Assembly: GCA_018971455.1 (NCBI GenBank)
Contig: JAGXAV010000143.1
Location: 1 to 6,162, forward strand
From: Rhodospirillales bacterium
GTDB lineage: Bacteria; Pseudomonadota; Alphaproteobacteria; Acetobacterales; Acetobacteraceae
Direction: 5' to 3'
DNA: 6,162 bases
This document shows, in pieces, positions 1-5,972 of the stretch. A program made the position numbers and the translations under genes. How positions within the stretch are numbered: the first letter of the stretch is position 1; each line of letters starts with the position of its first letter. The notes below the pieces were generated by a model. The model was not told where the DNA came from, made no database searches, and saw only the letters and a list, made by a program, of their open reading frames with translations.

Positions 1-286
1 GCGCTTCCGCGGGCAGCGCCTTGCGGCGCGCCAGCACGGCGATCGCAGCCATCAGGGCGAGCGCCATCATCGCCGCCGGCACCAGCCCGCCGAGGAACAT
101 GGCGGCGACCGAGGTGTTGGCGATCATCGCATAGAAGATCATCGGAATGGAGGGCGGCACGATCGGGCCGATGGGGGCCGAGGCGGCCGAGGTGGCCGCG
201 GCGAAGCCCTCGCCGTAGCGCCCGTCGCGGATCATCATGCGCGCGATGATCAGGCCCGGCCCCGCCGCATCGGCCACCGCGCTGCC
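1..286 (-). pseudogene. TRAP transporter large permease (DctM family), middle fragment, inverted
   Basis: Read on the minus strand, this stretch has no stop and gives about 95 residues typical of the middle of a DctM-family TRAP large permease, the membrane subunit that moves carboxylates or similar solutes using an ion gradient. It opens with GSAVADAAGPG, passes through RDGRYGEGFAAATSAAS and the hallmark IGPIVPPSIPM (minus-strand codons around 150-180), and then a hydrophobic helix ending in ARRKALPAEA at position 2, where it leaves the window. The family normally has residues such as S-G-(M/V)-S just before GSAVADA. Here the upstream codons read A-S-A instead, so homology stops at about 286. 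The remaining C-terminal half of the same protein lies on the opposite strand from 279. The fragment has no start codon of its own. It is either one side of a real inversion in dctM or one arm of a chimeric join. Family assignment is secure; the biological status is not. Confidence 0.85.
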
Positions 287-289
287 GGC
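276..289. other. Inversion or chimera junction inside dctM
   Basis: Here recognisable DctM coding sequence switches strand. Minus-strand homology (GSAVADA) runs up to about 286, while plus-strand homology (ALPALALPG) begins at about 279, so roughly 8 bases (GCGCTGCC) read as family-like in both directions. Such a short shared stretch is what a join at inverted microhomology leaves behind, whether made in the cell or during amplification or assembly. No transposase, target-site duplication or site-specific recombination site is visible next to it. The exact breakpoint cannot be fixed without the intact parent gene. Confidence 0.7.
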
Positions 290-914
290 GCTCGCCCTGC
301 CCGGCCTGCTGCTCGCGATCATCTATTCCGGCATCGCCACCCCCACCGAGGCCGCCGCCATCGCCGCCAGCTACGCGCTGGTGCTGACCATGCTGGTCTA
401 TCGCACCATGACCATCGCCGGGCTGTGGCACGTCATCGAGGAGACGGTGCGCAGCATCGCCACGGTCGGGCTGATCATCGTCGGCGCCTTCATGTTCAAC
501 TACATCATCGCCAACGAGAACGTGCCGCAGCTGCTGCACGGCCTGCTGGCCGCCTGGCGCCCGGGCCCGGTCGCCTTCCTGCTCGCCGTCAACGTCGTGT
601 TCCTGGTCCTGGCCTGCGTGCTCGACGCCATCACCATGCTGCTGATCCTGGTGCCGCTGCTGGTGCCGCTGGCCACCGCCATCGGCATCGATCCGGTGCA
701 TTTCGGCGTGGTCATCATCCTCAACATGATGATCGGCCTGGCGCTGCCGCCGCACGGGCTGCTGCTCTTCGTCATGCACGGCCTCACCCGCGCGCCGCTC
801 GGCGCCATCTTTCGCGAGGTGCTGCCGCTGGTCGCGGCCCTGCTCGCCGTGCTGCTGGCGGTGACCCTTATCCCCGCCCTCGCGCTCGCCCTGCCGCATG
901 CGCTCGGCTACTGA
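279..914 (+). pseudogene. TRAP transporter large permease (DctM family), C-terminal half
   Basis: These 211 codons plus TGA encode the C-terminal half of a DctM-family permease. They begin at ALPALALPG and include the GIATPTEAAA motif, the helix around VLDAITMLLILVPLLVPLA, and the highly typical DPVHFGVVIILNMMIGLALPP, followed by a last hydrophobic helix ending HALGY. Several strongly hydrophobic stretches fit the last five or six membrane segments of a roughly 430-residue protein. An open frame with an ATG at 237 exists, but its first 14 codons (237-278) are antisense to the conserved GSAVADA segment of the other fragment and do not look like DctM. I therefore regard 237 as a chance start. 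No Shine-Dalgarno sequence stands before it. The N-terminal half that should precede this piece in the same direction is missing from the window. DctM needs both halves, so this is not expected to work alone. Confidence 0.85.
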
Positions 915-924
915 GCGGCGCCCA

Positions 925-953
925 TTGCCAAGAAATGCCGGCTGTACCACGAT
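925..953 (+). promoter_or_regulatory. Weak candidate promoter for the ABC operon
   Basis: TTGCCA (925-930) is followed after 17 bases by CACGAT (948-953), which matches three of six positions of a sigma-70 -10 box. It sits in the only non-coding gap ahead of the ABC operon, and the inverted repeat at 952-971 would overlap its downstream edge, as an operator might. The -10 match is poor and this GC-rich sequence gives many such pairs by chance, so placement in the gap is the main support. Confidence 0.2.
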
Positions 954-971
954 GCTTCAGGGTTGAAGCAT
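952..971. repeat. Perfect 8-bp inverted repeat before the ABC operon (possible operator or mRNA hairpin)
   Basis: The arms ATGCTTCA (952-959) and TGAAGCAT (964-971) are exact reverse complements separated by GGGT. The arms are AT-richer than their surroundings, and the element lies in the short gap between the dctM remnant and the binding-protein gene. No T-run follows, so it does not look like an intrinsic terminator. It could be an operator for a dimeric repressor or activator, or a small hairpin just upstream of the Shine-Dalgarno sequence at 973-976. I do not recognise it as the site of a named regulator. It covers the first two bases of the in-frame ATG at 970, which argues against that codon as the true start. 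Confidence 0.5.
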
Positions 972-972
972 G

Positions 973-976
973 GGAG
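973..976 (+). promoter_or_regulatory. Ribosome binding site deciding the start of the solute-binding protein
   Basis: GGAG lies 8 bases before the ATG at 985. The alternative in-frame ATG at 970 has no comparable purine block at a suitable distance and sits inside the inverted repeat. From 985 the protein also begins with a compact, standard signal peptide. The start at 985 is therefore preferred. Confidence 0.6.
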
Positions 977-984
977 TGGGGCTG

Positions 985-2472
985 ATGGGCAAACTCTGGC
1001 TGGCTCTTCTGGCGGGTCTGGCGGTCACGCCGGCGCAGGCCGCCGCCGTCAAGGACGCACTGGTCGTCGATCTGCCGGGCGATGTCGCCACCATGGACCC
1101 GCAGCTGCAATGGGATACCGACAGCTACACGGTCTACCGCAACATCTTCGACAACCTGGTGACCCGCGACAGCACAGGCAAGATCGTCCCCCAGGTCGCC
1201 ACCGCCTGGCACTACACCGACGACAAGACCATCGTCTTCGATCTGCGCACCGACATCAAGTTCCAGGACGGCACGCCGCTGACGCCGGCCGACGTCGTCT
1301 TCAGCGTGCAGCGCATCATCGACCCCGCCTTCCGCAGCCCGCAGCTTTCGCAGTTCAACCAGATCGCCTCGGCGGACGTCACCGGCCCGTCGCAGGTCAC
1401 GCTGCACACCAAGACGCCCTATCCCGCGCTGCTCGCGCAGCTGGTGAAGCTGTCCATCGTGCCCAAGGCATATGTGCAGAAGCTCGGCAACCAGGGCTTC
1501 AACCAGAAGCCGATGGGCAGCGGGCCCTATCGCCTGCAGGACTGGCAGCGCGGCGTGCAGAGCGTGCTCGCCGCCAACCCCGCCTATTGGCGCGGCAAGC
1601 CGCCCTTCGCCACCGTCACCTTCCGCGCCGTGCCCGACACCGCGACGCGCATCGCCGATCTGCGCACGGGCCGCGCCGACATCACCCGCGGCCTGTCGCC
1701 GGATGACGCGATCGCGCTGAAATCCGAGCACGCGCTGAAGGTGCTCTCGGTGCCCACGGAGCGCGTCGCCTACCTGTTCATCAACGCCGAGGCCGGGCCC
1801 ACCAAGGATGTCCGCGTCCGCCAGGCCATCGCCATGGCGATCGACCGCGACACGCTGATCACCGCCCTCCAGCAGGGCTACGCGAAGCCGGTGAACATCG
1901 TGCTGACGCCGGCCAATTTCGGCTACGTGTCCGACATCCCCGGCTGGCCCTACGATCCGGCCCGCGCCCGCGCGCTGATCAAGGAAGCGGGGGCCGAGGG
2001 CGCCAAGCTGCAATTCCTCACCTCGCCCGCCTATGACCGGCGGCTCAACGAGGCGGTGCAGCAGATGCTCGGCGAGGTCGGCCTCAAGGTCGAGATCGTC
2101 ACCATGGACCAGGCGACCTACCTCAAGCGGCGCCAGGGTACGCCACAGGAGGCCGGCAGCCTGTCCCAGGGGCGCTGGTCCTGCGCCTGCCAGGATGCCG
2201 ACGGGGTGATCTTCCCGCTGTTCCGCAGCGGCAGCATCTGGTCGAAATACTCCAACCCTGCCTTCGACGCCGCCGTCGATGCCGCGCGCAGCGTGCTCGA
2301 CCCGGCCAAGCGGCTGGCCGAGTACCACAAGGCCTTCACCATCCTGCGCGAGGACGTCCCCGGCGTTGGCCTGTTCCAGGACGTGGCGATCTACGCCGCG
2401 CGCACCAACCTGCAATGGACACCCACCGCCAACGAGGCGTTCTTCGTGATGGACATGCACTGGACGCCGTAG
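985..2472 (+). CDS. ABC transporter solute-binding protein, family 5 (Dpp/Opp type)
   Basis: Periplasmic receptor that captures the substrate and hands it to the two permeases encoded next. It has 495 residues from the ATG at 985, normal for the family; an in-frame ATG at 970 would add five residues. The N-terminus is a signal peptide: MGK, a hydrophobic stretch LWLALLAGLAVTP, and a likely cleavage after AQA near residue 19. No lipobox cysteine is seen. Family-5 landmarks are ATMDPQLQ (35-42), VYRNIFDNLV (50-59), the signature KFQDGTPLTPADVVFSVQR (92-110), DVRVRQAIAMAIDR (275-288), and a C-terminal segment with PLFRSGSIWSKYSNPAFD. Where many relatives have a D-Y-P-D-P-D-like segment, this one has CACQDAD, with cysteines at 400 and 402. 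First gene of the operon; the next starts 10 bp after its stop. The ligand may be peptides, sugars, opines or another small molecule and cannot be told from sequence. Confidence 0.93.
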   Translation: MGKLWLALLAGLAVTPAQAAAVKDALVVDLPGDVATMDPQLQWDTDSYTVYRNIFDNLVTRDSTGKIVPQVATAWHYTDDKTIVFDLRTDIKFQDGTPLTPADVVFSVQRIIDPAFRSPQLSQFNQIASADVTGPSQVTLHTKTPYPALLAQLVKLSIVPKAYVQKLGNQGFNQKPMGSGPYRLQDWQRGVQSVLAANPAYWRGKPPFATVTFRAVPDTATRIADLRTGRADITRGLSPDDAIALKSEHALKVLSVPTERVAYLFINAEAGPTKDVRVRQAIAMAIDRDTLITALQQGYAKPVNIVLTPANFGYVSDIPGWPYDPARARALIKEAGAEGAKLQFLTSPAYDRRLNEAVQQMLGEVGLKVEIVTMDQATYLKRRQGTPQEAGSLSQGRWSCACQDADGVIFPLFRSGSIWSKYSNPAFDAAVDAARSVLDPAKRLAEYHKAFTILREDVPGVGLFQDVAIYAARTNLQWTPTANEAFFVMDMHWTP

Positions 2473-2482
2473 GCCGGGCGGA

Positions 2483-3403
2483 ATGCCGCGCCACATCGCC
2501 GGGCGCGTCGGCCAGGCCCTGGTCGCCGCGTTCGGCGTGCTCAGCATCGTCTTCGTCGTGCTCCACCTCTCCGGCGATCCCACGCTGCTGCTGGTGCCGC
2601 CCGATGCCTCGGCCGCCCAGATCGCCGAACTGCGCCACGCGCTCGGTTTCGACCGGCCGCTGCTGGCGCAGTACCTCGCCTATCTCGGCCAGCTCGCGCA
2701 TTTCGATCTTGGCCAGTCGCTGGTGCAGCGCGCGCCGGTGGCGGTGATTCTCGCCGCGCGCATTCCCTACACCGTCGAGCTGGCCCTCGCCGCCCTCGCC
2801 GTCGCCATCGGCCTTGGCCTGCCGGCGGGCATCGCCATGGCGGTGTGGCGCGGCCGGCCGGCGGCGCGGCTGCTCGCGGTCGTCGTGCTCGCCGGGCAGA
2901 GCCTGCCCACCTTCTGGTCGGGCATCCTGCTCATCCTGCTCTTCGGCGTGACGCTCGGCTGGCTGCCGACCTCGGGCGCCGACAGCGCGTCCTCGGTCAT
3001 CCTGCCGGCCGTGGCCCTCGGCCTGGTCACCATGGCCGGCTTCGCGCGCATGATGCGCATCGCCATGCTCGACGAGCTGGGCCGCGACTATGTCGCCGCC
3101 GCGCGCGCCCGCGGCCTGTCGCGCGGCGCGGCCATTCTGCGCCACGTGCTGCGCAACGCGGCCATCCCGGTGGTGACCATCGCGGCGCTGGAAATCGGCA
3201 ACCTGCTGGCCGGCGCGGTGATCGTCGAGACGGTGTTCGCCTGGCCGGGCATCGGCCAGCTCGCCATGCAATCCATCGCCGCGCGCGACTTCCTGGTGGT
3301 GCAGGCCGTCGTGCTGTTCGTCTCGCTGGTCTATATCGGCATGAACCTGCTGGCCGATCTCGCCTATGCCTGGATCGACCCGCGCATCCGGCGCGGCCCG
3401 TGA
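2483..3403 (+). CDS. ABC transporter permease, DppB/OppB type
   Basis: First of two inner-membrane channel subunits of the importer; 306 residues, close to the usual length. TM1 lies at about residues 11-29. It is followed by a periplasmic stretch containing AQIAELRHALGFDRPLLAQY (45-64) and FDLGQSL (74-80), both typical of DppB-like proteins. The remaining helices lie roughly at 97-122, 131-158, 172-190, 227-250 and 271-295. The cytoplasmic EAA loop that docks on the ATPase is DYVAAARARGLSRGAAILRH (202-221) continuing to RNAAIP, with its conserved Gly at 211. VFAWPGIGQL (251-260) and the terminal IDPRIR (298-303) are also characteristic. The start is 10 bp after the binding-protein stop with only a weak purine-rich lead, so re-initiation by ribosomes from the upstream gene is likely. 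Its stop overlaps the next start by one base (TGATG). Confidence 0.95.
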   Translation: MPRHIAGRVGQALVAAFGVLSIVFVVLHLSGDPTLLLVPPDASAAQIAELRHALGFDRPLLAQYLAYLGQLAHFDLGQSLVQRAPVAVILAARIPYTVELALAALAVAIGLGLPAGIAMAVWRGRPAARLLAVVVLAGQSLPTFWSGILLILLFGVTLGWLPTSGADSASSVILPAVALGLVTMAGFARMMRIAMLDELGRDYVAAARARGLSRGAAILRHVLRNAAIPVVTIAALEIGNLLAGAVIVETVFAWPGIGQLAMQSIAARDFLVVQAVVLFVSLVYIGMNLLADLAYAWIDPRIRRGP

Positions 3404-4233
3404 TGCGCCGCCCGCCGCCCGCCATTCTCCTGCTGCTCGCCATCCTGGCCGGCTTCGTGGTGATGGCGCTCGCCGCCCCCCTGCTCGCGCCCTACGATCC
3501 GTTGCACCAGTCGCTGCTGGCCCGCCTGCGCCCACCCGGCACCGCGCTGCGCGCCGGCCGTTTTCTGCTCGGCACCGACGATCTCGGCCGCGATCTGCTG
3601 TCGCGGCTGATTTTCGGCGCGCGCGCCTCGCTCGCCGTCGCCGCCTCGTCGGTCGCGGTCTCGCTCGCCACCGGCAGCCTGCTCGGCCTGCTCTCCGGCT
3701 GGCGCCGCGGCTGGAGCGAGATCGTCATCATGCGGCTGGTGGATAGCATGTTGTCGATTCCGGCCATCCTGCTCGCCGTCCTCACCGTGGCCGTGCTTGG
3801 CCCGGGCTTCGTCAAGCTGGTGCTGGTGCTCGGGCTGACGCGCTGGCCGCGCTACACGCGCGTCGCCTACGCGCAGACGCTCCAGGTCGCGGCCCTGCCC
3901 TATATCCGCGCCGCCGAGATGGCCGGGTGCCGGCCATGGCGCATCCTGCTGCGCCACATCCTGCCCAACATCGCCGGCCCTCTCCTGGTCGTCGCCACCA
4001 GCGAATTCGGGCTGATGATCCTGTTCGAGGCCGGACTGTCCTTCCTCGGCCTCGGCATCCAGCCGCCCACGCCCTCCTGGGGCTCGATCATGAGCGCCGG
4101 GCGCGACTATGTGGCCCGCGCCTGGTGGCTCACGGTCTTTCCGGGCGCGGCCCTGTTCCTGCTGGTGCTGAGCGTCAACCTGCTGGGAGATTGGCTGCGC
4201 GACCGGCTCGATCCCCGTTCCGCGACACGTTAG
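3403..4233 (+). CDS. ABC transporter permease, DppC/OppC type
   Basis: Second channel subunit, pairing with the DppB-like protein; 276 residues, within the usual range. The ATG at 3403 shares its A with the upstream TGA, a coupling signal. The long open frame continuing upstream of it is only a shadow over the dppB-like gene. Features in order: TM1 (about 8-29), ending APLLAPYDP (26-33); the family signature LLGTDDLGRDLLSRLIFGAR (55-74); helices at about 75-98 and 116-146; the EAA loop YIRAAEMAGCRPWRILLRHI (167-186) followed by LPNIAGP (187-193); EAGLSFLGLGIQPPTPSWG (209-227), diagnostic for DppC-like proteins; a last helix at about 243-262; and the terminal LDPR (269-272). All expected motifs are intact. 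The stop codon TAG contributes a base to the Shine-Dalgarno sequence of the next gene. Confidence 0.95.
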   Translation: MRRPPPAILLLLAILAGFVVMALAAPLLAPYDPLHQSLLARLRPPGTALRAGRFLLGTDDLGRDLLSRLIFGARASLAVAASSVAVSLATGSLLGLLSGWRRGWSEIVIMRLVDSMLSIPAILLAVLTVAVLGPGFVKLVLVLGLTRWPRYTRVAYAQTLQVAALPYIRAAEMAGCRPWRILLRHILPNIAGPLLVVATSEFGLMILFEAGLSFLGLGIQPPTPSWGSIMSAGRDYVARAWWLTVFPGAALFLLVLSVNLLGDWLRDRLDPRSATR

Positions 4234-4238
4234 GAGAG
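4232..4238 (+). promoter_or_regulatory. Strong Shine-Dalgarno sequence for the SDR gene
   Basis: AGGAGAG begins within the TAG stop of the upstream permease gene, and its GGAG ends 6 bases before the ATG at 4243. It is the best ribosome binding site of the internal genes in the operon. The dehydrogenase may therefore be translated more independently, and possibly at a higher level, than the overlapping transporter genes. Confidence 0.75.
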
Positions 4239-4242
4239 TCCC

Positions 4243-5016
4243 ATGAACGAGCGTTCCTTCGACGGCAAGCGCGTGGTGGTCACCGGCGCGGCCGGCATCT
4301 ATGGCGGCTGGATCGCGGCGGCCTTCGCCCGCGCCGGCGCCGTGCTGTGCCTGTCCGACATGCGCGCCGACCTGCTGCCCGGCGTGACGACGAAGCTCGG
4401 CCTCGATCCCGCGCGCACCCTGCTGCACGGCACGGACCTGACCAGCTCGGCCTCGATCGCCGCCCTCGCCGCCCTCGTCGCGGGCGCCTGGGGCGCGCCC
4501 GACATCGTCATCAACAATGCCGGGGTCTATCCGCGCACCGGCCCGCTGATCGACCTCGCCGAGGCCGAGTTCGACCGCATCATGAGCGTCAATGTGCGCG
4601 CGCCGTTCCTGGTCACCCAGGCGATGGCGCGCCTGATGATCCAGCACCACGTCGCCGGCGCCTTCGTCAACATCGGCTCCGGCGCCGCCCGCCAGATGCC
4701 CACCGGCTCGGTCACCTACTGCATGTCCAAGACCGCGCTCGAACGCCTTTCCAAGGGCCAGGCGCTGGAGCTCGCGCCGCACCGCATCCGCGTCAACGTG
4801 GTCGAGCCGGGCTTCGCCCCGGGCAGCGATTTCTCCCTGCTGCCCGATGACTACGTGGAGCGGATGACGGCGCGCATCCCGCTCGGCCGCACCAGCGGGC
4901 CGGACGACACGCCCGGCATGGTGCTCTACCTCTGCTCGCCCGCCGCCTCCTACATCACGGGCGCGGTGGTCAGCGTCGATGGCGGCAACTCCATCGGCAC
5001 CTACCAGCCGAAATGA
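4243..5016 (+). CDS. SDR-family NAD(P)-dependent oxidoreductase
   Basis: Classical short-chain dehydrogenase/reductase, 257 residues, cytoplasmic, expected to interconvert a hydroxyl and a carbonyl group on a small molecule. The Rossmann nucleotide-binding start is VVVTGAAGIYGG (11-22). The usual T-G-x3-G-x-G pattern is present except that the middle glycine is Ile19. An aspartate at the end of beta-2 (D39) suggests NAD(H) rather than NADP(H). Other motifs: D65-L66, NNAG (91-94), and the full catalytic set N117, S146, Y159, K163 (Y-C-M-S-K). The C-terminus contains the typical PGF segment and ends with YITGAVVSVDGG, as in classical family members. It sits between the permease and ATPase genes of an importer, and its stop overlaps the next start (ATGA), so it is co-expressed with them. 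It plausibly oxidises or reduces the imported substrate. The actual substrate is unknown. Confidence 0.93.
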   Translation: MNERSFDGKRVVVTGAAGIYGGWIAAAFARAGAVLCLSDMRADLLPGVTTKLGLDPARTLLHGTDLTSSASIAALAALVAGAWGAPDIVINNAGVYPRTGPLIDLAEAEFDRIMSVNVRAPFLVTQAMARLMIQHHVAGAFVNIGSGAARQMPTGSVTYCMSKTALERLSKGQALELAPHRIRVNVVEPGFAPGSDFSLLPDDYVERMTARIPLGRTSGPDDTPGMVLYLCSPAASYITGAVVSVDGGNSIGTYQPK

Positions 5017-5972
5017 CGCCGGCCCCGCCCGCGCTGGAGATCGAGGAGCTGAGCCTGTCCATCGCCGCGGCGCGGGTCGTCGATGGTGTCAGCCTCGCCG
5101 TCGCGGCGGGCGAGGTGGTGGCGATGGTCGGTGAATCGGGCTGCGGCAAGTCGCTCACGGCCCAGGCGGTGATGCGGTTGCTGCCGGATGCGGTGCGCCA
5201 CCAGGGCGGTCGCATCCGCGTCGCCGGGCAGGACATCACCGCCCTGCCGGACTCCGCGATGCGCCGCCTGCGCGGGCGCGCCCTGTCGATGATCTTCCAG
5301 GAGCCGCAGGCGGCGCTCGATCCGCTCGCCACCGTCGGCGCGCAGATCGCCGAGGCGCTGCGCCTGCCACTGGCGCGTGCCCGTCCGGCCGTGCGCGCCA
5401 TGCTCGAAGAGGTCGGCCTGTCCGACCCCGAGCGGCGCATCGACCAGTATCCGTTCGAGCTCTCCGGCGGCATGTGCCAGCGCGTCATGATCGCCTGCGC
5501 GCTGATCGCCCGCCCCGCCCTGCTGCTCGCCGACGAGCCGACCACGGCGCTGGACGTCACCATCCAGGCCCAGATCCTCGCCTTGCTGCGCCGCCTCGCC
5601 GCTGAGCGCGGCACCGCGGTGCTGCTGATCACGCACGACATGGGCGTGGTCGCCGACATCGCCGACCGGGTGGCGGTGATGTATGCCGGGCGCATCGCCG
5701 AGACCGGGCCGGTCGGCGCGCTCTTCGCGGCCCCGCGCCACCCCTATACGGCGCTCCTGCTCGCCGCCATTCCGCGCCTCGCGGACACGCCGAAATCCCG
5801 CCTCGCGGTGATCGAGGGGCGCGTGCCGATGCCGGGCGCCTTCGGCGCCGGCTGCCGCTTCGCCGAACGCTGCCCGCTTGCCGATGCGCGCTGCACGGCG
5901 CAGGCACCGCCGCTGCGCGACCTCGGCGGCGGGCGTCACAGCGCCTGCTTCCACGCCGAGCGCGTCGGATGA
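5013..5972 (+). CDS. ABC transporter ATP-binding protein, DppD/OppD type
   Basis: First of the two ATPases that power the importer; 319 residues, typical of DppD-like proteins. Motifs in order: Walker A GESGCGKS (40-47); Q-loop [10 protein letters not shown] (95-104), where relatives usually have FQEPMTSLNP; ABC signature LSGGMCQR (150-157), with Cys155 where Arg is common; Walker B LLLADEP (170-176) with catalytic E175; D-loop TALD (178-181); H-loop H208 in [17 protein letters not shown] (243-254) opens the oligopeptide-transporter C-terminal extension. That extension holds four cysteines (281, 287, 294, 312) spaced like those that bind an iron-sulfur cluster in some Dpp ATPases. The start overlaps the SDR stop by four bases (ATGA) and has no clear Shine-Dalgarno sequence, so translation is probably coupled. 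Its own stop overlaps the next gene in the same way. Confidence 0.95.
   Translation: MTPAPPALEIEELSLSIAAARVVDGVSLAVAAGEVVAMVGESGCGKSLTAQAVMRLLPDAVRHQGGRIRVAGQDITALPDSAMRRLRGRALSMIFQEPQAALDPLATVGAQIAEALRLPLARARPAVRAMLEEVGLSDPERRIDQYPFELSGGMCQRVMIACALIARPALLLADEPTTALDVTIQAQILALLRRLAAERGTAVLLITHDMGVVADIADRVAVMYAGRIAETGPVGALFAAPRHPYTALLLAAIPRLADTPKSRLAVIEGRVPMPGAFGAGCRFAERCPLADARCTAQAPPLRDLGGGRHSACFHAERVG

Noticed and set aside
230..251. Inverted repeat GATCATC / GATGATC around an ATGCGCGC centre
   Set aside because: It lies inside the minus-strand DctM fragment and arises from the adjoining Ile-Ile and Met-Met-Ile codons, so it is explained by coding. It is also about 30 bases from the strand-switch point rather than at it.
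237..278. ATG at 237 as a true start for the 225-residue frame
   Set aside because: Codons 237-278 are antisense to the conserved GSAVADA region of the minus-strand fragment, lack DctM-like residues and have no ribosome binding site.
425..985. 186-codon plus-strand frame overlapping the DctM C-terminal half
   Set aside because: Arg/His/Ala-rich shadow translation in another frame of a region whose conserved DctM sequence is in the frame ending at 914.
952..990. The palindrome at 952-971 as an intrinsic terminator for dctM
   Set aside because: The stem is short and not GC-rich compared with its surroundings, and it is followed by G-rich sequence instead of a T-run.
868..2583. 571-codon minus-strand open frame opposite the solute-binding protein
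   Set aside because: It is fully antisense to a gene with clear family motifs. Its translation is rich in Gly, Arg, Asp and His without recognisable domains, as expected for a shadow frame in GC-rich DNA. The long minus-strand frames at 2336-3535, 3364-4782 and 5001-6155 are rejected for the same reason.
2845..3402. Upstream extension of the DppC-like frame beginning at 2845
   Set aside because: The extension overlaps the DppB-like gene and has Arg/Ala-rich shadow composition. Recognisable DppC sequence begins at the ATG at 3403, which overlaps the upstream stop.
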